The notes under the pieces: model-generated | Told to the model about the DNA's origin: nothing | Databases searched by the model: none | Seen by the model: only the letters and a program-made list of their open reading frames with translations | Part shown: positions 9,133 to 18,518 of the stretch, in pieces | How the letters are laid out: each line of letters opens with the position of its first letter | Position numbering within the stretch: position 1 is the first letter of the stretch | Program-made: the position numbers and the translations under genes | Assembly: GCF_910577125.1 (NCBI RefSeq) | Contig: NZ_CAJTMN010000002.1 | Location: forward strand, 1 to 64,000 | DNA: 64,000 bases | From: an uncultured Rikenella sp. | GTDB lineage: Bacteria; Bacteroidota; Bacteroidia; Bacteroidales; Rikenellaceae | Direction of reading: 5' to 3'

Positions 9133-9627
9133 TCAGCGATTCATCAGCCGGCCCGCCTGCCAATTCAAATCGGGATACGTCTTCCGCAACGCCGAAACAC
9201 TGTTGGCGATGCCGCTGCTCCCCGACGTGGCGAACGGAATGATCTTTTTTCCCTTCAGATCGTGGCTCTCGATAAACGTCTGAACCGCCCGCGGCGCCAT
9301 ATCCCACCAGATCGGATAGCCGAGATAGATCACCTCATACTCGGCGACCTGAGCCGCAGGAAGCGCGATAGCCGGCCTCGATTTCGGATCGTTCATCTCC
9401 ACCGAGCTGCGCGACCGGGCATTCCGCCAATCCAGATCGGCCGCCGTATAAGCCTTCACCGGCCGAATCTCATACAGATCGGCCTTCGTTTCCCGGGCGA
9501 TCCGCTGCGCCGCGCGAGCCGTCGTTCCGGTAGCCGAAAAATAGACCACAAGCGTCTTTCCCGTCGCATTTTGTCCCACAACAGTCATAACAAAAAAGCT
9601 GATTAAAGTCCAAACAATTCGTTTCAT
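9133..9627 (-). CDS. Membrane-anchored or exported flavodoxin
   Basis: A 164-aa flavodoxin-fold protein. The FMN phosphate loop is visible as YFSATGTTARAAQ, and the second flavin loop region as YLGYPIWWDMAPRAV. An N-terminal hydrophobic stretch (WTLISFFVMTVVG) precedes the fold, suggesting export or membrane anchoring, which is unusual for classical flavodoxins but common for this Bacteroidota subgroup. It begins 3 bp after the CMD-cupin gene and is probably co-transcribed with it. It may supply electrons for a periplasmic redox step; its partner is unknown. Confidence 0.85.
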   Translation of the reverse strand: MKRIVWTLISFFVMTVVGQNATGKTLVVYFSATGTTARAAQRIARETKADLYEIRPVKAYTAADLDWRNARSRSSVEMNDPKSRPAIALPAAQVAEYEVIYLGYPIWWDMAPRAVQTFIESHDLKGKKIIPFATSGSSGIANSVSALRKTYPDLNWQAGRLMNR

Positions 9628-9630
9628 CTT

Positions 9631-10467
9631 CTATTTCGTTTGTTCGAGTCGATCATACTCCGCATCGGTTACCGGTTCGAGCCACTCGTTGGAGGCGTTT
9701 TCACCCGGGATCTCAAACGCCAGGTGCGCGAACCAGCTGTCGGCCGCCGCACCGTGCCAGTGCTTCACATTCGCCGGAATATGGATCACCGTGCCGGGAA
9801 GAATTTCTACAGTCGGTTTCCCCTCCTCCTGATACCAGCCGCGACCGGCTACACCGATCAGCATCTGTCCACCGCCCTTCGTCGCCCGGTGGATATGCCA
9901 GTTGTTGCGGCAGCGAGGCTCGAAGGTCACGTTGGCAATGGGAACCTGTTCCGACGAGATGCGGGCGAGATAGCTATTACCCGTGAAATACTTCGCATAA
10001 GCCGTGTTCGGTTCGCCGATGGGGAAGATCATCTGGCGCTGGAAGGCCGCCTTGGCATCTTCGCCGGTTGTGTCTTCGGCCCAGACCTCTTTGGCCAGAC
10101 GGAAGGCCGCCCATGCCTTGGGCCATCCGGCATAGAAGCCGATATGCGTAATGATTTCAGCGATCTCGGTACGGGTAATACCGTTCTTTTTCGCCTCCTG
10201 AAGGTGGAAGCCCAGCGAGCTGTCGGTGATGCCCTGACTGATCAGCGAGGTGATCGTCACCAGACTGCGGTCGCGAAGACCGAGCCTGTCGGTACGGCTC
10301 CACACCTCGCCGAAGAGGACATCGTCGTTGAGCTCCGCAAACTTGGGAGCGAACTCGCCGAGCTGCGTGCGCCCGGCCGTCTGTACAATCTTTTCCTGTG
10401 CCATAACGATTGAAATATGTGCGGCGCATACGACAAGCGCCATCAGTATTTGCTTTTTATTCATCAC
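9631..10467 (-). CDS. Exported carboxymuconolactone decarboxylase-like/cupin fusion
   Basis: A 278-aa two-domain protein. A signal peptide (MALVVCAAHISIVMAQ) is followed by an AhpD/CMD-like helical domain at about residues 35-130 (FGEVWSRTDRLGLRDRSLVTI, then ITHIGFYAGWPKAWAA). A cupin barrel follows at about residues 175-265 with metal-binding histidines in NNWHIHRATKG and HIPANVKHWHGA. The usual CxxC pair of peroxidase-type CMD proteins is not present, so an AhpD-like thiol mechanism is unlikely. It is transcribed divergently from an AraC-type gene that probably regulates it together with the downstream flavodoxin. Confidence 0.87.
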   Translation of the reverse strand: MMNKKQILMALVVCAAHISIVMAQEKIVQTAGRTQLGEFAPKFAELNDDVLFGEVWSRTDRLGLRDRSLVTITSLISQGITDSSLGFHLQEAKKNGITRTEIAEIITHIGFYAGWPKAWAAFRLAKEVWAEDTTGEDAKAAFQRQMIFPIGEPNTAYAKYFTGNSYLARISSEQVPIANVTFEPRCRNNWHIHRATKGGGQMLIGVAGRGWYQEEGKPTVEILPGTVIHIPANVKHWHGAAADSWFAHLAFEIPGENASNEWLEPVTDAEYDRLEQTK

Positions 10468-10489
10468 CGATTCGAGTTTTTACCGAGAG

Positions 10490-10603
10490 CAAAAGTACCT
10501 CATTCTTTTCCCCGCCACCATATCCGAAATCCGGTTCCTTTTACCCCGATTCCGGTTTCAGTCGTCCAGCCGTTGCCGCGAACCCGAAATAGTGCTAATT
10601 TTG
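10490..10603. promoter_or_regulatory. Divergent promoter region, CMD-cupin/flavodoxin versus AraC regulator
   Basis: The minus strand carries TACTTTTG (10490-10497) 23 bp before the CMD-cupin start. The plus strand carries TAATTTTG (10596-10603) 23 bp before the AraC start. Both fit TAnnTTTG. The 92-bp space between them is the natural place for regulator binding. Confidence 0.6.
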
Positions 10604-10625
10604 GAAAAACTTACTCCGGACAGCC

Positions 10626-11528
10626 ATGAAAGAGACGACGAAAATCGACACGATAGATGCCTACAACAAGTGTTTCGGTCTGAAGACCCGCCATCCGCTG
10701 GTTTCGGTGGTCGATCTCTCGAAAGCCACGCAGTGGCCCGGCCACATCCGGTTCAGTTACGGCCTGTACGCCCTCTTTCTGAAGCAGGTGAAATGCGGCA
10801 ACATCCAGTACGGACGGAGAACCTACGACTATCAGGACGGTACGATCGTCTGTTTCGCTCCGGGCCAGGTCGCCGAAGTGACCCGCCAGCCGAATGTCCG
10901 GCCCTCGGCCTACGGAGTGCTCTTCCACCCCGACCTGATCCGCGGCACCCCGCTCGGACAGGAGATCAAACGATACTCCTTCTTCTCATACGAGACCAAC
11001 GAAGCGCTGCACCTCTCGGAAGAGGAGCGGCAGACGATTCTCGACACGATGCAGAAAATCGACCGCGAGCTCGACCACGCGATCGACAAGCACAGCCGGC
11101 GGCTCATCACCTCCAACATCGGTCTGCTGCTCGATTACTGCATGCGTTTCTACGACCGGCAGTTCATGACACGCGGCGAGGTGAACAACGACGTCATCAC
11201 CCGTTTCGAGCAGCTGCTGGACAAATATTTCGACACCGACGCGCCGCAAAACGAAGGTCTCCCTTCGGTCAAATATTTTGCCGACAAAGTCTGCCTGTCG
11301 CCCAACTACTTCGGCGACCTGATCCGGAAACTGACCGGAAAAACCGCTTCGGAACACATCCAGAGCCGGCTGGTCGATCAGGTCAAAGAGCTGCTGCTCT
11401 CGTCCGGCAAGACCATGAGCCAGATCGCCTATGAACTCGGATTCCAATATCCGCAACACCTGAGCCGGATGTTCAAGCGGCTGACCGGCATGACCCCCAA
11501 CGAATTCCGAACATTCGACCAAGCATGA
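10626..11528 (+). CDS. AraC-family transcriptional regulator
   Basis: A 300-aa regulator. The N-terminal part (about residues 30-170) resembles an AraC cupin-like sensor domain. The C-terminal 100 residues hold the double helix-turn-helix: VCLSPNYFGDLIRKLTG, then MSQIAYELGFQYPQHLSRMF and TGMTPNEFR, which match the AraC/XylS family. Its position divergent from the CMD-cupin/flavodoxin pair suggests it controls that operon and perhaps itself. The stop overlaps the next gene by 4 bp. Confidence 0.92.
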   Translation: MKETTKIDTIDAYNKCFGLKTRHPLVSVVDLSKATQWPGHIRFSYGLYALFLKQVKCGNIQYGRRTYDYQDGTIVCFAPGQVAEVTRQPNVRPSAYGVLFHPDLIRGTPLGQEIKRYSFFSYETNEALHLSEEERQTILDTMQKIDRELDHAIDKHSRRLITSNIGLLLDYCMRFYDRQFMTRGEVNNDVITRFEQLLDKYFDTDAPQNEGLPSVKYFADKVCLSPNYFGDLIRKLTGKTASEHIQSRLVDQVKELLLSSGKTMSQIAYELGFQYPQHLSRMFKRLTGMTPNEFRTFDQA

Positions 11529-12052
11529 GAACCATCCATTTTTATGAAGATGATTTCGGCCGGTGCGAAATTTTATCGTTAACTGCGCAAAAGCAGTGTC
11601 TGGAGCAGACGAAGCAGATCTGCGGCTTCGACGAAGAACACCGCACCCCGTACGGTTTTACCGACGTGTACGTGATCGACCACTCGAAGATGCAGCCGCT
11701 GAGTTCACTCGGATTGACGCAAGAGCGGATCGCCGATGCGTTGGCTTTCTTACCGCCGTTCGATCAGATCATCTCCCACAGCTATTACTTCCCCGGCATA
11801 GAAATGCAGGCCCGGGGAACCAAACAAATCGCCTTATTCTGGCAGGCCGACCCAGTGGGCCTCATCAAAGATCTGTGGCTGAAGCCTTTCTGGACGCGCG
11901 GAAAGTCGGATCAACGGCTTCTGGAGCGCATACTGAAGACTTTGGGTGCGCTCGCTCCCGTCCTGCTGGCCGACTGGGAGCGACTTTATTGCGTGGATCT
12001 GACACAGGAAGAGGCGATCGACCGTTATCTGCAGATGGTATCGAACGAATAG
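11525..12052 (+). CDS. Conserved hypothetical protein, 175 aa
   Basis: I do not recognise the family. The start overlaps the AraC stop by 4 bp (ATGA), so the two are almost certainly translated from one mRNA. The protein is soluble, with no signal or membrane segment, and is rich in aromatic residues (HFYEDDFGR, SHSYYFPGIEM, ALFWQADPVGL). Codon use matches its neighbours. Coupling to the regulator suggests an accessory role in the same response. Confidence 0.7.
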   Translation: MRTIHFYEDDFGRCEILSLTAQKQCLEQTKQICGFDEEHRTPYGFTDVYVIDHSKMQPLSSLGLTQERIADALAFLPPFDQIISHSYYFPGIEMQARGTKQIALFWQADPVGLIKDLWLKPFWTRGKSDQRLLERILKTLGALAPVLLADWERLYCVDLTQEEAIDRYLQMVSNE

Positions 12053-12103
12053 ACAGAGTGGCCCGATATTTGCTACGCTTACTGTAAACCAATCGATATC
12101 GTC

Positions 12104-12550
12104 ATGAAAAAAAGATCTTTCCTGACCCTCTGCCTGCTCCTGTTCGGAGCCCTGACCGGACTGCAAAGCTGCGACGACGAAAAAACGATCGCTTTCGACA
12201 AACTGCCTCAGACAGCCCGCCAGTTCATCGGGACCCACTTCCCGGATCAGACCGTGAACCGGACCCGGCAAGAGAAGGACAACGGCATCATCTCCTACGA
12301 AGTCCGTCTGTCCGACGGCACGGAGATCGACTTCGACGCCGCCGGCGAGTGGCAGCACGTCGACCGTCCGTTCGGCATCGTTCCGGACGGGATTGTTCCG
12401 CCGGCCATTCTCAGCGATCTGGCCGGACGTTACCCGGAAGCCCGGATACACGAAATCGAAAAAGAGCCGGGCGGATATGAAATCGGAATCGGCAACGGGA
12501 TGGAACTGTATTACACCACCGAAGGCGTTTTCGTTCGGGAAGAACGATAA
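12104..12550 (+). CDS. PepSY-like lipoprotein (beta-lactamase-inhibitor-like fold)
   Basis: A 148-aa protein starting with a lipoprotein signal (LTLCLLLFGALTGLQSC). Two repeats of the PepSY-like pattern are visible: LPQTARQFIGTHFPDQTV followed by YEVRLSDGTEIDFDAAGEW, and ILSDLAGRYPEARIHEIEK followed by YEIGIGNGMELYYTTEG. In Bacteroidota such small periplasmic proteins often accompany two-component systems, but none lies next to this gene. Its function is unknown. It is followed by a strong hairpin shared with the convergent DUF2264 gene. Confidence 0.85.
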   Translation: MKKRSFLTLCLLLFGALTGLQSCDDEKTIAFDKLPQTARQFIGTHFPDQTVNRTRQEKDNGIISYEVRLSDGTEIDFDAAGEWQHVDRPFGIVPDGIVPPAILSDLAGRYPEARIHEIEKEPGGYEIGIGNGMELYYTTEGVFVREER

Positions 12551-12579
12551 CTGGACACCGGCCAAACACCCGAACGCAG

Positions 12580-12619
12580 CGCGGGCACCTTCCTGACGGA
12601 AAAGTGCCCGCGTCGTTTT
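12580..12619. terminator. Terminator between PepSY-like gene and DUF2264 gene
   Basis: CGCGGGCAC (12580-12588) pairs with GTGCCCGCG (12604-12612) and a T-run (12616-12620) follows on the plus strand. The genes converge here, so it may act in both directions. Confidence 0.7.
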
Positions 12620-13879
12620 TCACTCCCCGATCGAGTGATCCTGCGGAAACGACTCGCCGCTCCAGGCCCGTTGCGACGTCCAAGGCTCGCCCGGCGCCGT
12701 CCAGAACGGATCGTCCTCCGGCAAGCCCAACGCCAAAAAGCCGGTCAGGCAGAGATAGAGGCTCCCCGTACAGGTGTACGCCTCTCCGATCTCCGGTTGC
12801 GCGCCGCAGAAGCCGATTCGCAGCCACCCCTCGTCATCGAAAGTCCCGGGCTGTTCGAAAAAGCGCCGGATCACCGCCGTCATCGCCGCCCGCACCTGTC
12901 CTTTGGCGAGACTCTTCGGCAACCGATCCTGCAAAGCCATTTGCGAAAGTACCTGCAACGCCGCCGTCCGGTACTGCAACGACCGCCCCAGCGGCGGAAT
13001 CGTCCCCTCGGGCGAAATCATCCGCTCCGTGACCTCGGCATAGCGCGCCGCCCGCTTCAACACCCGTTCGCGCAAGCCCGGAAATCCGTCGCCCATCACT
13101 CCCAGCACATCGATCAACATCGGCTGAATCACGAAACTGTTGTAGTAGTCCCAGTGGAACGGTTCGCCGTCGCCGTAGACCCCGTCTCCCTTATACCAGG
13201 CATTCATCTGCCGCACCGGATAGTCTACCCGCACCTGGTCGTACTCCTCGCCCACCGAACGCAAAAAAGCTTCGATCTGCGCCGTGAACATCAGCCAATT
13301 GCTGACATTCGGCCGCACCTTCCGCGTCTGTTTCATCTCGTAGATAATGCGTTCCCGGGTCGCCTGATCCAAACCGCCCCACAGATTTTTCGGCGCGCGC
13401 ATCAGCCCCTGCGCCAGATGAGCCGCATCGACCAACGCCTGATATCCCACCGCAAAACTGATATAGTCCGCCGAAGCGGTATCCATCGCATTCCGCAATC
13501 CCCGGATCGAAAGATCGAGCAGCTCCTTGCGCATACGCCCGTCACGGGTCGTCGTATCCACAGGTAGTTCCAGCCACGGCGCAATCCCGCAAATCGTCCG
13601 CCCCAACGCCTCCAGATAGGCATACTTCGTCCGGTCGCCGTACGCTCCGTACTCCGGATGCGACGGCCCGCGCTGTTCGACCGGCATATTCGCATGCAGC
13701 GTCCCCGCCGCCAGATTCGACAACACCGGATAAGCGATTTTATAGGCCGTCTCGGCCCACACTTCGCGATCCGATTTCGGCTGTTCAGCCTGTTTTTTCC
13801 GGGCGGCAAAGCTGTCCGGCAGAATACATACCGCAACCAGCGCGACCGCCAATAAACGTTTCATCGATTTCATGTTCAC
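12620..13879 (-). CDS. DUF2264 protein, probable exported carbohydrate-active enzyme
   Basis: A 419-aa protein with a signal peptide (LLAVALVAVCILPDSFA). The family pattern is clear: FHWDYYNSFVIQPMLIDVL, PPLGRSLQYRTAALQVL, WLRIGFCGAQPEIGEAY and YTCTGSLYLCLTGFLALGLP. DUF2264 proteins have an (alpha/alpha)6-barrel look and occur in polysaccharide-lyase and GH88/GH105 loci. It is the last gene of a three-gene operon starting 3 bp after the heparinase-like gene, which supports a role in degrading uronic-acid-containing polymers. The reaction is not known to me. Confidence 0.85.
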   Translation of the reverse strand: MNMKSMKRLLAVALVAVCILPDSFAARKKQAEQPKSDREVWAETAYKIAYPVLSNLAAGTLHANMPVEQRGPSHPEYGAYGDRTKYAYLEALGRTICGIAPWLELPVDTTTRDGRMRKELLDLSIRGLRNAMDTASADYISFAVGYQALVDAAHLAQGLMRAPKNLWGGLDQATRERIIYEMKQTRKVRPNVSNWLMFTAQIEAFLRSVGEEYDQVRVDYPVRQMNAWYKGDGVYGDGEPFHWDYYNSFVIQPMLIDVLGVMGDGFPGLRERVLKRAARYAEVTERMISPEGTIPPLGRSLQYRTAALQVLSQMALQDRLPKSLAKGQVRAAMTAVIRRFFEQPGTFDDEGWLRIGFCGAQPEIGEAYTCTGSLYLCLTGFLALGLPEDDPFWTAPGEPWTSQRAWSGESFPQDHSIGE

Positions 13880-13882
13880 AAA

Positions 13883-15829
13883 TTATTGCTGTAAAAAAGT
13901 CACCTGCAAGGTATCTTTCCGCTTCGGATTCTTGACTTTCAACTTGACGAGCGTCAGTCGTTCGCCCCAAATCTTCGACAACCGCGGGTCAGTCAGCTCC
14001 ACCGCCTCGGTCGTCAGGTCATATTTCGACAGGTCGAATATCATTCGCAAAATCTTACCCCCGCTCTTGATTTCGACTCCCCCACGACCCGACGTCGCCG
14101 TCCCACAGGTCAGAAAATTCAACTCCACCGGCCCCTTCACCTCCGACAAATCGTACGTATCGGTCAGCGTCACTCTATTTTTCTGCCGGTCGAAACGATA
14201 GTCGCGCACCCAGCTGCGGCACGCCGCCTCCGCCGGATAAGCTCCCGCTATATCCAGCGAGAACGACATCCCCCGCCCGTTATCCGTATGTTTCACACTC
14301 CGCGAACGGTATTTTCCACCCTCCTTCTGTCCGAAACCGTTGACAACCGGCAGGTTGTGGTACTCGGACTGCATTGTCCAGATCGTATAGCGCCGGTGGT
14401 CGAAGGTCGCGGCGGTATAAGTCCCGACACCGGCATCCACCATCATCGGCTGCCCGTCCACATAGAGGATAAAGCTCCCCACGTCGTTGTGGTTGTGGCT
14501 CTCGGCATTGTATCCCCCCTTGGCCGCCAGCGTCAACCCCTCGGCACTCCCGCCTTCGGTTCGCGCCACCGCCACCTCGATGCCGTCCATCCACACCGAC
14601 CGGTAGAGCGGCGCCGCCGGTCGCGTCCGTTGCATATCGTCATAAACGAATGCGGTCTTGAGCCGATTGTCCATCGTCCCGCTGAGCGGATTTTCCGAGA
14701 AACCGGTCAATGCCCCCAGATAGGAGCCGAAGCGGAACATCGTACTGTCGCCGATGTTCCGCCCGTAACGGAAGACAGTCGACGCCCCCGGCGAAGCCTT
14801 GGCCTCGGCATCGGCAAAGTTGACGAAATAGAGGCTGTCGATATGGGCATTGGCGATGTAGAGGCCGATGTTTTTGATCCGCTGCTCGCCGAAGAGGTCG
14901 ATCCGCCCGTGCGAATAGCCTTTCAGCACTTCGAGATAGTTATTCAGCATCCCCGCCGCATGCCCCCAATAGGAAGGCCCCTCCTCGCACCCGCCGTCGG
15001 GCTTGAACTGATCGACCGACCGCATCGTCTTCCGCACGATGGCCGCCCGTCGCTCCGGATCCTCCTCGACGAGCAGCGCGGCGGTCAGCACGTTGAAGTT
15101 GCACCACGGGTTCCAGTTGTTGACCTGCGCCCCCTCGCGGAAACCGAGCCAGAACATGTCGTTGCGGTCGAGATAGACATCCAGCGTATGGCGGTTCAAT
15201 TCGGCCCGCAGCCGCTGCGGAATCGTCGGCGACAATTTGCCCAGCTCCTCTTTGAAGAAATAGTAGGCCCAGGCCAGCGTGTTGGCGGTCATCCCGCCGC
15301 TGAGGTCGATCGTGCGATGATCGATATCCGGCACGGCGGTTCCGCTGAGCTGCCAGTAGATATGCGCCGTCGCCACCCACGTGCTCTGCTCGCAGAGCGA
15401 CCACACGCCGTCGGCGATCTGATCCACGAAACGTCCCCGACCTTCGACCAGTTCACCTAACATCAGGTCGGCCAAGGCATTGTACCGTTCGCCGATATGC
15501 TGATCGTTCGGCACCCGGATCCCCCGGCGGGCGAAATCGAGGTACGAAGTGACCGTTACACTGCGCCATACATAGTCTAGCCGGGCCTCCGCCTGCGCCA
15601 CCGCCTGCCGCTTCACGGCTTCGGGCAGCGATTGCCAAAACGTGCGGTCGGTATACGCGGGATAAGGGGTATAAGCCTCGCGGCACAGCGAGTCGATGTC
15701 GTACCGCACAGCGGCTTTCTGCAAAAGATCGAGTTTGGCCTTCACCGCCGGAGCCGCCTCTATAAAAAAGGGTGCCGCCCCGAACAGAGCCGTCAGCAGC
15801 ACCATCAGCAACCGATTTGTCCGTTTCAT
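13883..15829 (-). CDS. Heparinase II/III family protein (polysaccharide lyase-like)
   Basis: A 648-aa exported protein (signal LLMVLLTALFGAAPFFIEA). It has an N-terminal (alpha/alpha) toroid region to about residue 370 with NNWNPWCNFNVLTA and GCEEGPSYWGHAAGM, then a beta-sandwich heparinase II/III domain with SHNHNDVGSFILYVDG, whose His/Asn pair is typical of the metal and catalytic site. Such lyases cut uronic-acid polysaccharides by beta-elimination and leave unsaturated ends, the substrates of the GH88 enzyme encoded just upstream. The polymer (glycosaminoglycan, alginate or plant uronan) cannot be decided. Confidence 0.88.
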   Translation of the reverse strand: MKRTNRLLMVLLTALFGAAPFFIEAAPAVKAKLDLLQKAAVRYDIDSLCREAYTPYPAYTDRTFWQSLPEAVKRQAVAQAEARLDYVWRSVTVTSYLDFARRGIRVPNDQHIGERYNALADLMLGELVEGRGRFVDQIADGVWSLCEQSTWVATAHIYWQLSGTAVPDIDHRTIDLSGGMTANTLAWAYYFFKEELGKLSPTIPQRLRAELNRHTLDVYLDRNDMFWLGFREGAQVNNWNPWCNFNVLTAALLVEEDPERRAAIVRKTMRSVDQFKPDGGCEEGPSYWGHAAGMLNNYLEVLKGYSHGRIDLFGEQRIKNIGLYIANAHIDSLYFVNFADAEAKASPGASTVFRYGRNIGDSTMFRFGSYLGALTGFSENPLSGTMDNRLKTAFVYDDMQRTRPAAPLYRSVWMDGIEVAVARTEGGSAEGLTLAAKGGYNAESHNHNDVGSFILYVDGQPMMVDAGVGTYTAATFDHRRYTIWTMQSEYHNLPVVNGFGQKEGGKYRSRSVKHTDNGRGMSFSLDIAGAYPAEAACRSWVRDYRFDRQKNRVTLTDTYDLSEVKGPVELNFLTCGTATSGRGGVEIKSGGKILRMIFDLSKYDLTTEAVELTDPRLSKIWGERLTLVKLKVKNPKRKDTLQVTFLQQ

Positions 15830-15842
15830 CTCCGTCCGGCGA

Positions 15843-17066
15843 TTATTTGTTTTCCAAATCCCGTTTCCGTTTCAGCGCTTCGAGGAAGTAATAGTCCGCA
15901 TAGACCAGCGGCACATCCACCTCCGACGGCCCCGGTTTGTTACCCGTCGAGTGCATCAGGACGAAATAGCCATTCTCGCCCAATTCGGCCCGATAAGCCG
16001 GCGAACCGAGCGTTTCGACGATCCGGTCGGCCAGTTTTTTATACGTTTTACCCTGCTTGCGCCCCACATAGGTCGAGAGCTCATAAAGCGCCGAAGCCGT
16101 CACCGCCGCTGCCGAAGCGTCGCGCGGCTCCTGCTCAATGTTCGGCACATCGTAATCCCAATAGGGAATCAAATCTTCCGGCAGGTTCTTATTCGTAAAG
16201 ATGAACTTCGCGATATCCTCCGCCTGTTTCAGGTATTTCGGATCGTGCGTATAGCGGTAGCACAGCGTGTAGCCGTACAGCCCCCACGCCTGTCCGCGCG
16301 CCCAGGCCGACGAGTCGGCATAGCCCTGCGCCGTCACCCGGCTGCGCACCTCGCCGGTTTTCGAATCGTAGTCCACCACGTGGTAGCAGCTCATATCCGG
16401 CCGGTAATGGCACTTCAGAGTCTGGTCGGCATGCGACACAGCGATCTTCCAGAACGACGAGTCGCCGCTCATCCGCGTCGCCTCGAACAGCAGCTCCAGG
16501 TTCATCATGTTGTCGATAATCACCGGGCAATCCCAGCCCCTCCACTGCGGCCACGACTGAATGACACCCGCTCCGGGGCGATAGCGTTCGCTCAGCGTCC
16601 GAGCCGCCGTCACGATCACATCCTTATAGGCCTCCTTCCCCGTCAGCCGCAGCCCGTTGCCGAACGAGCAGAAGATCATGAAACCGATATCGTGATTCCC
16701 CCGATAGTATTTGATCCGCTCCATCCCCTCGGTATAGTGCACGGCCGGACGGAGCCATGCGCTGTCGCCCGTCAGTTCGTAGAGGTACCACAGCGTTCCG
16801 GGAAAAAATCCGCTCGTCCAGTCGTCCAGCGTGGTGAACACCAGCCGGCCGTTTTCATCGGTCGTGCGCGGACTGGGAATGTGGCGGAACGTATCCATCG
16901 TATCCACCATCAAGCGGGTCTGCCGGGCGGCGAATTCCACATTTTCAGTAATCACGGGTGCGACACTCCGGTTTTTCCCGACCGCCGGTTCCGGGGAGAT
17001 GCCGGCCAGCAAAAGGCTCCCGGCAGCCCAACCGATCGCAGTCGGCATGAGATTTACTTTTATCAT
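15843..17066 (-). CDS. GH88 unsaturated glucuronyl hydrolase
   Basis: A 407-aa enzyme of the (alpha/alpha)6 GH88 fold with a signal peptide-like N-terminus. Conserved blocks include DWTSGFFPGTLWYLYELTGD (first catalytic Asp region), VIIDNMMNLELLFEATR (second Asp), CYHVVDYDSKTGEV and DSSAWARGQAWGLYGYTLC. GH88 removes the 4,5-unsaturated uronic acid left by lyases. It is the first gene of the leftward operon GH88-heparinase-DUF2264, which encodes lyase and follow-up hydrolase together. The promoter lies at 17142-17149. Confidence 0.93.
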   Translation of the reverse strand: MIKVNLMPTAIGWAAGSLLLAGISPEPAVGKNRSVAPVITENVEFAARQTRLMVDTMDTFRHIPSPRTTDENGRLVFTTLDDWTSGFFPGTLWYLYELTGDSAWLRPAVHYTEGMERIKYYRGNHDIGFMIFCSFGNGLRLTGKEAYKDVIVTAARTLSERYRPGAGVIQSWPQWRGWDCPVIIDNMMNLELLFEATRMSGDSSFWKIAVSHADQTLKCHYRPDMSCYHVVDYDSKTGEVRSRVTAQGYADSSAWARGQAWGLYGYTLCYRYTHDPKYLKQAEDIAKFIFTNKNLPEDLIPYWDYDVPNIEQEPRDASAAAVTASALYELSTYVGRKQGKTYKKLADRIVETLGSPAYRAELGENGYFVLMHSTGNKPGPSEVDVPLVYADYYFLEALKRKRDLENK

Positions 17067-17141
17067 TGCTTTGAAAGAGTTTGGTTGTCGTCAGTTCTCT
17101 CCTCCGGCAGCACCGCACGACAGCGTTCCGGACAGGAGGAG

Positions 17142-17254
17142 CAAAAATACGAAATTTAAATCCGTCTTCCGCCCGGCTCCGGCTCCTAAAAGCACAACCG
17201 GCCGATTCGCCCGCTAAAGAGCCGATGTTTCAAGCCGATTTTTTATTACATTTG
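17142..17254. promoter_or_regulatory. Divergent promoters of the GH88 operon and DUF4861 gene
   Basis: Minus-strand TATTTTTG (17142-17149) precedes GH88 by 75 bp. Plus-strand TACATTTG (17247-17254) precedes DUF4861 by 49 bp. Both match TAnnTTTG. I see no sensor gene in the locus. Confidence 0.55.
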
Positions 17255-17303
17255 TGAGGATGATTCCGTTGCATTGCGCAAAAACTTCAGACAAACACCC
17301 CCT

Positions 17304-18431
17304 ATGAAAAAACTGCTCCCGCTTTTGAGCGCCCTCGTGCTCTGCCTCTCGTGCGGAGGCGTCCGGGTCAAAGTAACCAACCCGCTAAAGATCACCAGAG
17401 TCGACGAAACGGTCGAACTCGACTGGAAAGAGGTACAGAAACGGTTGCCGGGCATCACGCCGGAAGACATCGTCGTGACCGGGCCGAAAGGCGAACAGCT
17501 GCCGTCTCAGGTGCTCTATTACGGCGGTGTGGAACCGCGCTCGCTGATTTTCCAGGCGACGGTCGGGCCGCGCAGTTCGGCGACCTACCGGCTGGAAAGC
17601 GGCATGCGGGAAGATTTTCCGGCACAGGTATACGGACGATTCGTGCCGGAACGGATGGACGACTTCGCCTGGGAGAACGACCGGATCGCCTACCGGATGT
17701 ACGGGCCGGCCTTGGAACGGACGGGCGAGATCAGCAACGGAATCGACGTCTGGCTGAAACACACCGACAGCCTGATCATCAACCGGTGGTACCGGCCGGG
17801 TTACGACTACCACACCGACCGGGGCGAGGGACTCGACTGCTACAAAGTCGGCCGGACGCTGGGAGCGGGCGCCATGGCGCCGTACGAAGGCGGGAAATTG
17901 TGGTTGGGTAATAACTTCACCGGTTACAAAGTGCTGGACAACGGGCCTATCCGGGTGACATTCCGGCTGGATTACGCACCGTTTACGGTCGACACATTGA
18001 CGGTCACCGAGCGGCGGACGATCTCGCTCGACGCCCATACCCCGTTCAACCGGATTACGGAAGAGTATACCGGCGATTTCGATGCGCTACGGGTAGCGGC
18101 GGGAGTCGTGCTGCGCGGCCCGGGCGGACGGGTCATCGACCTGCTGGACAAACCGATCCGGAAGGTCGGCTATTGGGAACCGCTCAACACGGACAACGAG
18201 CCGGATAACGGACACACGGGAATCGGCATTATCTTTCCGTGCGAAATCAAGGTGGAGACGCGATTAGGACACCTTCTGGCGAGCACCGTCATTCCACAGG
18301 GCAAGCCGTTCACCTATCGGGCAGGCGCTGCATGGAGCAAGCGCGACGCACCGACGTCGGAAGCGATGGCCCAACTGATTCTGGACGAGACGGCCAAGAC
18401 GGAGCATCCGCTGGTCGTGACATTCAAGTAA
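17304..18431 (+). CDS. DUF4861 lipoprotein, polysaccharide-utilisation associated
   Basis: The protein has 375 aa from ATG 17304, chosen because it gives a clean lipoprotein signal (KLLPLLSALVLCLSCGG). An upstream TTG at 17274 would bury it. DUF4861-like blocks are FVPERMDDFAWENDRIAYR, MYGPALERTGEISNGIDVW and HTDRGEGLDCYKVGRTLG, with GAGAMAPYEGGKLWLGNNF further on. DUF4861 proteins are beta-rich and sit in lyase/GH88 and GH105 loci; some act on pectic or ulvan-type substrates. Divergence from the GH88 operon supports a shared substrate. Confidence 0.85.
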   Translation: MKKLLPLLSALVLCLSCGGVRVKVTNPLKITRVDETVELDWKEVQKRLPGITPEDIVVTGPKGEQLPSQVLYYGGVEPRSLIFQATVGPRSSATYRLESGMREDFPAQVYGRFVPERMDDFAWENDRIAYRMYGPALERTGEISNGIDVWLKHTDSLIINRWYRPGYDYHTDRGEGLDCYKVGRTLGAGAMAPYEGGKLWLGNNFTGYKVLDNGPIRVTFRLDYAPFTVDTLTVTERRTISLDAHTPFNRITEEYTGDFDALRVAAGVVLRGPGGRVIDLLDKPIRKVGYWEPLNTDNEPDNGHTGIGIIFPCEIKVETRLGHLLASTVIPQGKPFTYRAGAAWSKRDAPTSEAMAQLILDETAKTEHPLVVTFK

Positions 18432-18451
18432 AAGCCAACCACTCCGCTACA

Positions 18452-18500
18452 AACCACCGGGGGCCGAACCTGCATGAAAAAGGTTCGGCCCCCGGTGGTT
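18452..18500. terminator. Bidirectional terminator, 19-bp stem
   Basis: Bases 18452-18470 are exactly complementary to 18482-18500 around an 11-nt loop. It lies between convergent genes DUF4861 (+) and the pseudouridine synthase (-). Confidence 0.75.
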
Positions 18501-18518
18501 TATCCGCCCGCGCACCGG